Assembly: GCF_048541825.1 (NCBI RefSeq)
Contig: NZ_CP183332.1
Coordinates: 3,162,001-3,226,000, forward strand
Direction of reading: 5' to 3'
Source of the DNA: Caulobacter sp048541825
GTDB taxonomy: Bacteria > Pseudomonadota > Alphaproteobacteria > Caulobacterales > Caulobacteraceae
DNA length: 64,000 nt
Part shown: piece by piece, positions 41,739 to 50,890 of the stretch
Layout of the letters: the number at the start of each line of letters is the position of its first letter
Numbering within the stretch: the stretch's first letter is position 1
Translations under genes and position numbers: made by a program
The notes under the pieces: model-generated
Seen by the model: the letters and a program-made list of their open reading frames with translations, nothing else
What the model was told of the DNA's origin: nothing
Database searches by the model: none

Positions 41739-43403
41739 ATGAAGAATCTGATCCGGGTGATCCCGCTTCTCGCTGCGCTCTTCGCCAGCATGGCTGGCGC
41801 GGCCGGCGCCTATGCCGGCGAGGCGCGGAAGACAGGCCATGTGATCATCATCGGCGTGGACGCCCTGAGCCCCGACGGCGTGATGAAGGCCGATACCCCC
41901 ACCCTGCACGACATGATGAAGCGCGGCAGCTGGAGCATGCATGCCCGCGGCGTGCTGCCCACCACGAGCGGCGCCAACTGGGCATCCATCATCGGTGGCG
42001 CCGGACCAGAGCAGCATGGCGTGACGAGCAACGACTGGCAGGTGGGCGAGTTCAACTTTCCCGCTTCGGTGACCGGTTCCGGGGGCTTCTTCCCATCCAT
42101 CTTCCAGGTGCTCAAAGACCAGAATCCGGAATGGGAACTAGGCTCGATCTATAACTGGGACGGGTTCGGCAACCTCTACGACCACCGGTTCTTGGACTAT
42201 GACGTCCACGGCAAGGATGAGGACGAAACCACCGCACTGGCGGTCGATTACATCAAGACCAAGCGGCCTGAGTTCCTCTTCGTGCATTTGGATCATGTCG
42301 ATCACGCCGGACACGCCCATGGCCATGGCACGCCGTTGTTTTACGAGGCCGTGGCCAATGCCGACAAGCTGATCGAAAGAATCCGCCAGGCCACGGTCGA
42401 GGCCGGCATCGCGGACGAGACGGTGATCCTGGTCACCTCCGACCATGGCGGCGTGGGCAAAGGGCACGGCGGCGAAAGCCTGGCTGAACTTGAAATTCCC
42501 TGGATTGCCTATGGCAAGGACATCAACCCGGGCCAGCTTGATCTGCCCATCAACACGTTCGACACCCCCGCCACCGTCGCCTGGCTGCTGGGCGCCAAGA
42601 TCCCCTTCGCCTGGCTAGGGCGCGCCGTGACGCCGATCCTGAAGGGCGAAAAGGCGCCCGAACAAGCCTATCGCTCCAGCAGTTTCTACGCCTCGCCAGT
42701 TATCGAACCGGCAGGCGACGGAAATGCGCCTGCAGGCGGGCTGTTCATCAACCAACCGGCCAAGATGACCATCCGCAACCCCAACGCCACGGGAAAGGTC
42801 CGCTACACGCTGGACAGTTCGACCCCCACGGTCGGATCCCCGCTTTACAAGGGCCCGGTCGAGATCGCCCGCAACACGATCGTGCGGGCCACGCTGTTCG
42901 TCTCCGGCCAGGCCGCCAGCGTTCCCGCCACGGGCTACTTCCGCATCCTCGACCTGAAAGGTCCCGAGGCGCGCGGCGTGAACTACAAGGTGTATCTGCT
43001 GCCGGAAACGCCGGTGCGGCTGCCCGATTTCTCCCGGCTCGAGCCCGCAACCGCCGGCACATCCCATGAACTGACCATCGACGGCCTGACGCTCCCGCGA
43101 GGCGACAGCGTAGCCGTGGTCTTCGAAGGGTATCTCCATATCGCGGCGGCAGGCGCCTACAGCTTCGCCCTCGCCTCCGACGACGGCAGCAAGCTCTATA
43201 TCGATGGCAAACAGGTGGTCGACAACGATGGCGACCACGGTGTGGTTACGGCCAACGGCAATATCGACCTGCAGCCTGGCAAGCATGCGATCAGGGTGGA
43301 ATGGTTCAACGGCGGCGGCGGCGCCTGGTTGGGCGCCTATTTCGCAGGCCCGGGCATTCCTCGCCAGTTCATCGATCCAAACCTGCTAACGCCGCAGGAG
43401 TGA
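41739..43403 (+). CDS. Exported type I phosphodiesterase/nucleotide pyrophosphatase-family protein with chitobiase-C and PA14-like domains
   Basis: 554 residues, GGAG eight bases before the ATG, signal peptide ending near AGAYA. The alkaline-phosphatase-superfamily core has IIIGVDALSPDG (metal Asp41), LPTTSGANWASIIGG (nucleophile Thr/Ser about 75-77), HLDHVDHAGHAHG and LVTSDHGGVGKGHGG. Residues ~345-410 look like a chitobiase/hexosaminidase C-terminal domain (VRYTLDSSTPTVGSPLYKGP), and the last ~110 like PA14 (AGAYSFALASDDGSKLYIDG), suggesting carbohydrate binding. It would cleave phosphodiesters or phosphonate esters in the periplasm or outside. Confidence 0.87.
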   Translation: MKNLIRVIPLLAALFASMAGAAGAYAGEARKTGHVIIIGVDALSPDGVMKADTPTLHDMMKRGSWSMHARGVLPTTSGANWASIIGGAGPEQHGVTSNDWQVGEFNFPASVTGSGGFFPSIFQVLKDQNPEWELGSIYNWDGFGNLYDHRFLDYDVHGKDEDETTALAVDYIKTKRPEFLFVHLDHVDHAGHAHGHGTPLFYEAVANADKLIERIRQATVEAGIADETVILVTSDHGGVGKGHGGESLAELEIPWIAYGKDINPGQLDLPINTFDTPATVAWLLGAKIPFAWLGRAVTPILKGEKAPEQAYRSSSFYASPVIEPAGDGNAPAGGLFINQPAKMTIRNPNATGKVRYTLDSSTPTVGSPLYKGPVEIARNTIVRATLFVSGQAASVPATGYFRILDLKGPEARGVNYKVYLLPETPVRLPDFSRLEPATAGTSHELTIDGLTLPRGDSVAVVFEGYLHIAAAGAYSFALASDDGSKLYIDGKQVVDNDGDHGVVTANGNIDLQPGKHAIRVEWFNGGGGAWLGAYFAGPGIPRQFIDPNLLTPQE

Positions 43404-43497
43404 GCCGTTTGAGACGGCCCGGGATCAAGCCGGCCCTCCGACATGTTCCCTCAAAGACAGTCGCGGCCGGCGATTCGGTTCGTCGGGCAGGCGATGC

Positions 43498-45405
43498 TTA
43501 TGAGGCCACATCAAAAGCTGCTGGGGGTTCGCCGCGTTGATAGCGCTCCCAGGCGCCGATAAAGGCGGCCTCGATGTGTTTGCGGGAAAGATCAGTGTCG
43601 AATAGCGGCGTCGTTTTGATCAGGGTCGACAACTTGTCTCTCAGGACCGCCAGTCGTTCTGGATCGCGCGCCAGGTCGAGCGCAAGGGCCTCGTAGGCCT
43701 CGAGGCGCTCTGTCACCAGTTCGGGGAGTTCCAGGGCGTTCAGCAAGCTGGCGGCCACGCGTGCGGCGAAACCTCGCCCCGCGCAGGTGACCAGAGGCAA
43801 GCCCGCCCAAAGGGCGTCGCTGGCCGTCGTGTGGGCGTTGTAGGGCAAGGTGTCGAGGAAGAGATCCGCGAGCTTGTGGCGCGCAAGATGATCCTCCAGC
43901 GCGACCTTGGGCGCGAACACCAGGCGATCGGGCGAGATACCCCTTGCCTGGGCCTCGGCGCGCAGATTGCGGACCACGGCTTCATGAGCTTCAAGAAGCC
44001 ACAGCACGCTGCCCGGAACCGCGCTCAGCAAGCGCATCCAGACGTCAAAAACTGGTGGATTGATCTTGTAGTTGGCGTTGAAGCACGCGAACACGAACCC
44101 CTCTCGCGGCAGGCCCGCCGCGTCTCGGGAGGGCGTGTGGCTTGAGATCCCCTTCCCGTCATCATTGACCTGATAGCAGTGCGGCAAGCGGATCAGCTGT
44201 TCGCTGAAAGTCACGTCAGCGCCCCGGGGCGCAACGATGGCGTCCGCCAGAATGTAGTCCGCCAGGCCCCTTTCCAGGGTTCCTGGATGGCCCAGATAGT
44301 TGATCTGGATCGGGGCGGGGCGATGGGCGAAGATTCCGGGTCGGCAATTGGCGGTCAGACCGTTGAGGTCGACAAGGATGTCTGTCTCGGACGACCTGAT
44401 CATCCTGGCAACCTCCAGGTCGCTGACCTGGGCGACATCGTGAAACGTCGAAAAGGCGGCCTGGATACGCTGTCGATACGCGTCGTCCAATCTTGGTCCA
44501 AGCGCGTAGGCGGTAATCTCGAAGCGCTCACTGTCATGTCGCTCAAGCAGGCCTGCAATCAGATGAGCGACGGGATGATTGCGGAAATCCGACGAAACAT
44601 AGGCGACGCGGATCTTGTCGTGGCGATAGATCTCGCCGCTCCACAGCGGCTGAAACGGGGTCTGGAAACGCTTGCGCAGATGGGTTTCCGCGCAGATCCG
44701 CTGCGCCTCGGGATCGTCGCAATAGGCCAGCATGGCGTGTGGCAGGTCGACGTCGGCTCCCGTCAGTATGCGCTGCTCAAGCGCCGCAGCGGTCGAGCCG
44801 TAGTCGGACCAGTCGCAGATCTTGAGTTGTTCCCGAAATTTCAGACTTTGCGCCGCGTCGTTTTGCGGCTCGAGCCGCAAAACACTCCGGCAGCTCGCCA
44901 CTGCCTCGGCGGATCGACCCAGCATCGACAAAAGCCCCGCTCGGTTGAGGTAGGCCCGCGCGTAGTCGGGTTTGATCGCTATGATCCGGTCGTATGAGGC
45001 AAGCGCTTCGAGGCTCCGGCCAACACGCACCAGCAGATTACCGCGTGAATTGAGGGCGTCGACATCCTCGGGTGCAATCACCAAGGCCCGTTCATGCGCC
45101 GCCAGAGCCTCGCCCAGGCGCCCCAGCCGGGCCAACAACCCACCCATGGCGTTGTAAGTTCCTGGCCGCTGGGGGTTTTGGTCGACACAGGCCTTCCACA
45201 AGCCCATTGCCCCCGCAAAATCACCGCGCGCCTGCAAGATCAGGCCAAGATTGTGCAGACTGTCCGGCTCGGCAGGAAGTCTCTCCAGGACAGCCCGGTA
45301 GTGGCTCTCCGCAACGTCAATCTGGCCCAGTCGATGCAGGCGGACCGCCTCGCGGAGGTTAGCGCCCGGATCCGCAAGATCGATGGGGGGCGTTGTGCTC
45401 GTCAT
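43498..45405 (-). CDS. TPR protein with O-GlcNAc transferase (SPINDLY/GT41)-type glycosyltransferase domain
   Basis: 635 residues from ATG 45405. TPR repeats cover ~15-170 (HNLGLILQARGDFAGAMGLW, YNAMGGLLARLGRLGEALAA, RAYLNRAGLLSMLGRSAEAV). The C-terminal GT41 domain has RVAYVSSDFRNHPVAHLIAG, QINYLGHPGTLERGLADYIL, FACFNANYKINPPVFDVWMR, VALEDHLARHKLADLFLDTL and the nucleotide-binding end NAHTTASDALWAGLPLVT. Bacterial GT41 proteins glycosylate proteins (for example flagellins in Caulobacter relatives) or other targets. Divergent from the TPR-methyltransferase. Confidence 0.92.
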   Translation of the reverse strand: MTSTTPPIDLADPGANLREAVRLHRLGQIDVAESHYRAVLERLPAEPDSLHNLGLILQARGDFAGAMGLWKACVDQNPQRPGTYNAMGGLLARLGRLGEALAAHERALVIAPEDVDALNSRGNLLVRVGRSLEALASYDRIIAIKPDYARAYLNRAGLLSMLGRSAEAVASCRSVLRLEPQNDAAQSLKFREQLKICDWSDYGSTAAALEQRILTGADVDLPHAMLAYCDDPEAQRICAETHLRKRFQTPFQPLWSGEIYRHDKIRVAYVSSDFRNHPVAHLIAGLLERHDSERFEITAYALGPRLDDAYRQRIQAAFSTFHDVAQVSDLEVARMIRSSETDILVDLNGLTANCRPGIFAHRPAPIQINYLGHPGTLERGLADYILADAIVAPRGADVTFSEQLIRLPHCYQVNDDGKGISSHTPSRDAAGLPREGFVFACFNANYKINPPVFDVWMRLLSAVPGSVLWLLEAHEAVVRNLRAEAQARGISPDRLVFAPKVALEDHLARHKLADLFLDTLPYNAHTTASDALWAGLPLVTCAGRGFAARVAASLLNALELPELVTERLEAYEALALDLARDPERLAVLRDKLSTLIKTTPLFDTDLSRKHIEAAFIGAWERYQRGEPPAAFDVAS

Positions 45406-45622
45406 GATCCGTTCGCTGCCTTGAATTCCGCTGGCCAATATCTTGGTCCAATCCAGCCCTTATGTCCCAGACTAGCTTGATTCAGCGAGAGGCCCAGATC
45501 GTCCGGGCCTTCGCCGATCCTTGCGATTTGCTTTGGAAGCGGAGACCTCTAGGATTCTCCCGGTTCGCGACCCACGCGGGCCAGGACGCCTGAGGCAGAC
45601 ACCGCCCAATGCAGAGGCTTGC

Positions 45623-46822
45623 GTGACCGACGAGATCAGCGCCGAGGACTGGCTGCAGCAGGCGGTCATCGCCAGCAACCAGGGTCTGCACCCCCAAGCG
45701 CGCGAGGCTTTCAGTCGCGCGCTGTCGATCGACCCGACGCTGGGCGAGGCGATGCTGGGCCTTGGCCTCTCGCATATGGCGACGCGAGACTTCGGTGACG
45801 CCGTCATGCCTCTTCGGCAGGCGGCCGCGACGCCAGACGCGCCGGCGATCTGGCACGCCTGCCTGGCCCAGGGCCTCTACATGACCGGTGATTTCAGTGG
45901 GTGCGCGGAAGCCTTCGAACGCGCGGCGGCCCTGGAACCTTTGGCGACCAACGCCCGCCTGACCCATGCCCGGGCCCGCACCTTCGCCAGCATGATCCAG
46001 GGCTCTGTGGACGACGCCCTGGCACGCTATCCCGCCCTGGCCGGCGATGAGGCCGAGGATATCGAGGTCATCGCCCGAGAGGCCTTTGCGATCCTTGGCG
46101 TCTTTGGACATGCCCCCGCAGCGGCGGCGGTCGGCGCTTGGCGACTGGCCAGAAGCCCGGACGATCAGATCCAGGCCTATCTGCTGCAGGCGGTCAGCGG
46201 GGCGGCGGTCGATCGCGCGCCGGCCGCCTATGTCGAGGCGCATTTCGACAGCTTCGCCGAGAATTTCGACCACCAGCTGGTCGATCTGCTGAACTATCGC
46301 GCGCCCGAGCGGATGGCGCAGTTGATCGAAGATCATGCCGGACAGTTCGCCGAGATCCTCGACCTGGGCTGCGGCACCGGACTGTCGGCCCCCGCCCTTG
46401 CGCGCTTTGGCGGTCGCCTGACCGGCGTCGATCTCTCCGGCGGCATGCTGGACAGGGCACGGGCGCGCGGCGGCTATGACCTGCTGGTCCAGGCCGAGGC
46501 CGTCGCGTTCCTCGACCAGCACCCGGCAGCCCTCGACCTGGTCTTCGCGGCCGACATGGTGATCTATTTCGGCGACCTGTCGGACCTGTTCCGGGCCGCC
46601 GGCAAGGCGCTGCGCCCGGGTGGCTTTTTCACCCTGAGCACCGAGGTGGGGGCGGAAGGCTGGACGTTGCTGAGCTCCGGACGCTTCTCACACGCGGACG
46701 ACTATGTCGCCCAGGCGGCGGGCCCTGAGTTTGCGCTGCTGGATCAAGAACCCATCGCCCTGCGCCACGAGGGCACCGCGCCCGTCAGGGGAACGCTGCA
46801 CGTGTTCCAGCGGTCTGCCTGA
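45623..46822 (+). CDS. TPR-containing SAM-dependent methyltransferase
   Basis: 399 residues from GTG 45623 (AGAGG six bases upstream); the longer frame from 45521 lacks a start signal. TPR-like repeats span ~1-190. The methyltransferase domain follows: EILDLGCGTGLSAPALARFG (motif I), GVDLSGGMLDRARARGGYD, and LDLVFAADMVIYFGDLSDLF with LRPGGFFTLSTE. It resembles the group of predicted TPR methyltransferases that act on secreted glycans or lipids. Followed by the TPR-sulfotransferase after 5 bp. Confidence 0.88.
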   Translation: MTDEISAEDWLQQAVIASNQGLHPQAREAFSRALSIDPTLGEAMLGLGLSHMATRDFGDAVMPLRQAAATPDAPAIWHACLAQGLYMTGDFSGCAEAFERAAALEPLATNARLTHARARTFASMIQGSVDDALARYPALAGDEAEDIEVIAREAFAILGVFGHAPAAAAVGAWRLARSPDDQIQAYLLQAVSGAAVDRAPAAYVEAHFDSFAENFDHQLVDLLNYRAPERMAQLIEDHAGQFAEILDLGCGTGLSAPALARFGGRLTGVDLSGGMLDRARARGGYDLLVQAEAVAFLDQHPAALDLVFAADMVIYFGDLSDLFRAAGKALRPGGFFTLSTEVGAEGWTLLSSGRFSHADDYVAQAAGPEFALLDQEPIALRHEGTAPVRGTLHVFQRSA

Positions 46823-46827
46823 CCCTT

Positions 46828-48492
46828 ATGTCGGCCATCGCCCTGCCCCATCCCCTCATCGCCCAGGCGCGCGACCTACTCAATCGGGGCCAGGTCGAAC
46901 CGGCTCTGGCGACCGCACGGCGGCGGCTGGCAGAGGCCGCCAATGACATCGACGCCCTGGAGATCCTGGCCCTGGTCTGCCAGCAGCGTGGACAGGCGGT
47001 CGAAGCCGTCAGCCTTCTGGAGCGGATCATCGCCCTCTCGCCGACCCTGGACTGGCCGCGCGACGACCTGGCGATCCTGCTGGCGGGGCTGGGCCGCAAG
47101 GCCCAGGCCGAGACCGTCGTCCGCGCTGGCCTGGCGCTGAACGCCAGCAACCCCCAGGCCCTCGCCATGCTGGGAACCCTGCTGACCGAGCGGCGCGACC
47201 TGCCCGGCGGCGAGGCGGCGTTCCGGAGCGCCCTGGCCCTGGTGCGCGACCATCCGCCCACCCAGACAGCCCTGGCCGCCAACCTGATCGAGCAGGGCAA
47301 GCTTGAGGCGGCCGAACCCCTGCTGGCTCGCGCCGACCAGTTGGCGCCGGGTGACGGCGCGACCCTGGCCCACTGGTCTCGATTGCGCGAGGCCATGGGC
47401 GACCTGCCCGCCAGCCGCGCCCTGCTGGACCGCGCCGCAGCGGCGGGGTTCGACGTCACCCTGCGCCGCGCCGTGCAGCTGGGCCGCGAGCATCGCCACG
47501 CCGAAGCCTTGGCCGTGATCGAGGCCGTCCCCGGTCGCATCGGCGGCGACGCCCTGCTGGAAAGCGGGCGGCTGAAGGAAAGGCTGGGACGTCCCGCCGA
47601 GGCCTTCGCTGACTTCGTCGAGGGCAAGGCCCGGCTGGCTGCGCGTGACGGCCTGGCCTATAATGGCGGCGCCGTGACCCGCGAGTTCGACGCCATGGCC
47701 CGGCTGGTCGAGACACGCGCCCCCCTACCCGGCGCGGCGCTGCGGGAGGGACCGCAGCCGGTGTTCGTGTTCGGGTTTCCGCGTTCGGGCACCACCCTGG
47801 TCGAGCAGATCCTGTCGAGCCATTCGGCGATCGCGGCCGGCGGCGAGCTGCCGTTCGTCACCGAGATGGTCTCGGCGCTGGAGAGCCAGTTTGGCGGCCT
47901 TTCGGCGCTGTGGACGCCCGGCGTCGCCGAGGCCCTGCGCGATCTCTATCTCGACCGCGCCAGAGCGTTCGGGCTGATGGACGCCGGCAGTCCCCTGTTC
48001 ACCGACAAGATGCCGCTCAGCGAAGTCTGGACGCCGGTGATCCGCGCGGCCTTCCCGCAGGCGAAGCTGATCCGCATGATCCGCCACCCGCTGGATACGG
48101 CTGTGTCGATGCTGTCGCACAACCTGACCCATGGCGAGTTCTGCGGCTATCGGATCGAGGACATCGCCACGCACATGCGGGCCGTCCACGCCTTGACGGG
48201 ACGCTATGCGAAGGCGCTGGACGATACGGCGCTGGGGGTCCGCTACGAGGACCTGGTGGCCGACCAGGAGACCTGGACGCGGCGGCTCCTGGATCATCTC
48301 GACCTGCCGTTCGAGCCGGCCTGCCTTCGCTTCCACGAGAACCGCCGCTATGCGCCAACGCCGTCTTACGCTCAGGTCAGCGAGCCGCTGAACGACCGCT
48401 CGATCGGGCGGTGGCGGCAGTATCGCGAGCCGTTGACGCCGCAGATCAAGGCGCTGGCCGAAGTAATCGGGGACCTCGGCTACGAGGCTTGA
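46828..48492 (+). CDS. TPR-repeat sulfotransferase (second copy)
   Basis: 554 residues. TPR-like repeats at ~1-270; sulfotransferase domain from about 310 with PVFVFGFPRSGTTLVEQILS (residues ~311-330, PAPS 5'-phosphosulfate loop), LIRMIRHPLDTAVSMLSH (3'-phosphate region) and the C-terminal FHENRRYAPTPSYAQVSEPL typical of the TPR-sulfotransferase family. Same architecture as the gene at 35203-37134 but clearly diverged. Its end overlaps the DUF1349-like gene by 13 bp (convergent). Confidence 0.9.
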   Translation: MSAIALPHPLIAQARDLLNRGQVEPALATARRRLAEAANDIDALEILALVCQQRGQAVEAVSLLERIIALSPTLDWPRDDLAILLAGLGRKAQAETVVRAGLALNASNPQALAMLGTLLTERRDLPGGEAAFRSALALVRDHPPTQTALAANLIEQGKLEAAEPLLARADQLAPGDGATLAHWSRLREAMGDLPASRALLDRAAAAGFDVTLRRAVQLGREHRHAEALAVIEAVPGRIGGDALLESGRLKERLGRPAEAFADFVEGKARLAARDGLAYNGGAVTREFDAMARLVETRAPLPGAALREGPQPVFVFGFPRSGTTLVEQILSSHSAIAAGGELPFVTEMVSALESQFGGLSALWTPGVAEALRDLYLDRARAFGLMDAGSPLFTDKMPLSEVWTPVIRAAFPQAKLIRMIRHPLDTAVSMLSHNLTHGEFCGYRIEDIATHMRAVHALTGRYAKALDDTALGVRYEDLVADQETWTRRLLDHLDLPFEPACLRFHENRRYAPTPSYAQVSEPLNDRSIGRWRQYREPLTPQIKALAEVIGDLGYEA

Positions 48493-49109
48493 GGCGTCTC
48501 GACCGTCCAGTCGTTAAACCGCGCTTCGAACGGCTTTCCGAACGGCGCGCAGGCGGTCAAACCCAGCTGCACCGTCTTGCCCATGGCCAGATGTCCCAGG
48601 CGCACATCGACGAAGGCCTCGCCCGGCTTGGCGTAGGCGCAGGCCAGGATCGGACCGCGTCGGCTGACCCGGAAACGGATCGGCCCTGTCCAGCCGGGCA
48701 GCGGAACGACCGAGCCGTCCGACCAGTCGCGCGTGAAGACTGTGGCCGAGTTCAGCTTGCCGTGCAGCCATTCCACCCCGGTCTTCATCCAGTTCGCCGC
48801 ATCGGCGCGAACCATCAGACCGGTCTGGTCGGCGTCCCCGGCGTAGTCGGCCTCCACCGTCACGGTGCTTACGAAGTCGCCGGAGACCTCGCGAAAGAAC
48901 AGGTGACCGCTGTCCATGATCGCGTCTTTGGCGAGGGTCTTGCGCCAGAAATCGGATCCGGTCTCGGCCTGCATTGTCAGGCCGGCGCTGGTGGTCTTCC
49001 AGGCCTTTGGCGGATTGAGCCAAGCCGTCGCGTCGGCGGCGCGGGCCAGGGCCGGCATGGTGAGGGCGGCGGCAACGCCCATCACCGTGTCTCGGCGGGT
49101 CACGATCAT
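48480..49109 (-). CDS. DUF1349-like exported protein
   Basis: 209 residues with a twin-arginine-like signal (VTRRDTVMGVAAALTMPALARA). The mature part follows the pattern of DUF1349 (concanavalin-like beta-sandwich): DFWRKT, DFVSTVTVEADYAGDADQTG with LMVRADAANWMKTGVEW, VFTRDWSDGSV and PGEAFVDVRLGHL. Such proteins may bind or cut sugars, but the family is poorly characterised. Last gene of the GlcNAc operon, overlapping the EIIBC gene by ATGA, which supports a role with chitin-derived sugar. Confidence 0.8.
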   Translation of the reverse strand: MIVTRRDTVMGVAAALTMPALARAADATAWLNPPKAWKTTSAGLTMQAETGSDFWRKTLAKDAIMDSGHLFFREVSGDFVSTVTVEADYAGDADQTGLMVRADAANWMKTGVEWLHGKLNSATVFTRDWSDGSVVPLPGWTGPIRFRVSRRGPILACAYAKPGEAFVDVRLGHLAMGKTVQLGLTACAPFGKPFEARFNDWTVETPQAS

Positions 49110-50887
49110 GCCCGCAACAGCCTGATCGCCTCGGCTAGCGCATCGGCCTGCGGTCCCATAACCACGTGGATTGTCCGCTCTCCGATCCGGGCCACGCCAC
49201 GCGCGCCCAGGGCCTTGAGCGCCGCCTCGTCTATGGCCAGAGGGTCGAGCACCACCACCCGCAGGCGGCTGGTGCAGCTGCTCAGGCTCTCGATATTGCG
49301 CAAACCGCCGAGGGCCGCGACCAAACGCTCGGCCTGCGCCTTGTCACCCGCCACAGCGGGCGCGGCGACGAGCGGCGTCGACGCGGCGGTCCTGGCGACG
49401 GCGCTGCCCATGGCCGCGCGGATCTCGCTCGCCACCTGGTCGGCGATCGGACCCAGCACCACCTGCAGCGCGCGCTCCGAGGGTCGCACGACGCCGCGCG
49501 CGCCCAGGGCCTTGAGGCGCGGCTCATCAACCACGCCCTGCCCCGTCACCACCATCCGCAGACGGGTCGTGCAGGCATCCACCGAGGCGAGATTGGCCGC
49601 GCCGCCCAGGGCGATCAGGAAGTCCTCGCCACGTCCGCCGGCCGAGGCCGCGACCGGCGCGGCAATGGCGTCGTCGGGCTCGCGGCCCGGGGTCTTCAGG
49701 TCGAAGCGGACAATCACCCAGCGGAAGACGCCGTAATAGAGCGCGCCATAGACCAGCCCCACCGGGATCAGCATCAGCGGCCGGGTGGCCTTGTTGAAGT
49801 TCAGCACATAGTCGAACAGGCCCGCCGAGAAGCCGAAGCCCAGCTTCACGTCCAGCAGGTTCATGATCACCATCGACAGGCCCGTCAGCACGGCATGGAC
49901 CGCGTAGAGCACCGGGGCCAGGAACATGAAGGAAAACTCGATCGGCTCGGTCACCCCGGTCAGGAACGAGGTCAGGGCCAGGGAGCCCAGCATGCCGCCC
50001 ACGGCCTTGCGACGTTCGGGACGGGCGGTGTGCAGCATGGCCAGGCACGCGGCGGGTAGGCCAAACATCATCACCGGGAAGAAGCCGCTCATGAACGCCC
50101 CGGCGGTGGGGTCGCCGGCCGCAAACCGATTCAGGTCGCCGGTCGCGCCGTTGAAGTCGCCCAGGATGAACCAGACCACATTGTTGAGGATGTGGTGCAG
50201 GCCCGTGACGATCAGCAGGCGGTTGAGCAGGCCATAGACGAACAGCCCCACATCGCCTGAGGCGATGACAAGACCGCTGAGGCCGTCGACGCCGGCCTCC
50301 AGAGAACTCCAGAAGAAGCCGAACAGTAGGGCCAGGACCACGCCGGCCAGACCCGCCACGATCGGCACGAAGCGGCGGCCGCCGAAGAAGGCCAGGTACT
50401 CGGGCAGCTTGATGTTGGAGTAGCGGTTGTAGAGCCAGCCGCTGATCACCCCGGAGAGAATGCCGACCGGGATCGACAGCTTGCCGATCTCCTTGGCCTT
50501 CCAGGCGGCGATGGTGAGGTCCCTGGCGCTTTCGACGACCGTCGCGGTCACTTCTGGCGGCACGACCATCAGCGCATCGACGCCCTTGGTGGCGATGACG
50601 TAGCAGACCACGCCGGCCAGGCCCGCCGCGCCATGGTTCTCCCGCGCCAGACCTACGGCGACGCCGATGGCGAAGATCAGGCCCAGGCTGGAAAAGATCG
50701 CCCCGCCCGCCGCGCCGAACACATTGGCGATATGCAAGGACATGCCGCCGGTCATGGCGGCCAGGCCAGGCGCGCCCAGCAGGTCGGGCTGGCCGATGCG
50801 CAGGAGCAGCGCCGCCACCGGCAGTACGGCGATCGGCAGCATCAGGGCGCGGCCCAGGGGCTGCAGGACTTCGAGCGGCGACTTCAT
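49106..50887 (-). CDS. nagE: GlcNAc-type PTS permease, EIIC-EIIB-EIIB
   Basis: 593 residues. The first ~380 residues are the glucose/GlcNAc-type EIIC membrane domain (MLPIAVLPVAALLLRIGQPD, VVWFILGDFNGATGDLNRFA, SFLTGVTEPIEFSFMFLAPV). Two successive EIIB domains follow: ACTTRLRMVV with phosphorylatable Cys439 and SCTSRLRVVV with Cys538. It imports and phosphorylates GlcNAc to GlcNAc-6-P. The phosphate would come from the EIIA-HPr-EI fusion encoded 3 bp upstream. Specificity for GlcNAc is inferred from context with nagA and the SIS deaminase. Confidence 0.92.
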   Translation of the reverse strand: MKSPLEVLQPLGRALMLPIAVLPVAALLLRIGQPDLLGAPGLAAMTGGMSLHIANVFGAAGGAIFSSLGLIFAIGVAVGLARENHGAAGLAGVVCYVIATKGVDALMVVPPEVTATVVESARDLTIAAWKAKEIGKLSIPVGILSGVISGWLYNRYSNIKLPEYLAFFGGRRFVPIVAGLAGVVLALLFGFFWSSLEAGVDGLSGLVIASGDVGLFVYGLLNRLLIVTGLHHILNNVVWFILGDFNGATGDLNRFAAGDPTAGAFMSGFFPVMMFGLPAACLAMLHTARPERRKAVGGMLGSLALTSFLTGVTEPIEFSFMFLAPVLYAVHAVLTGLSMVIMNLLDVKLGFGFSAGLFDYVLNFNKATRPLMLIPVGLVYGALYYGVFRWVIVRFDLKTPGREPDDAIAAPVAASAGGRGEDFLIALGGAANLASVDACTTRLRMVVTGQGVVDEPRLKALGARGVVRPSERALQVVLGPIADQVASEIRAAMGSAVARTAASTPLVAAPAVAGDKAQAERLVAALGGLRNIESLSSCTSRLRVVVLDPLAIDEAALKALGARGVARIGERTIHVVMGPQADALAEAIRLLRA

Positions 50888-50890
50888 CGC

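Noticed and set aside
41524..41742. 72-codon frame between TonB receptor and phosphodiesterase
   Set aside because: Starts inside the candidate operator, Arg/Pro/Ala-rich, no ribosome binding site; treated as chance.
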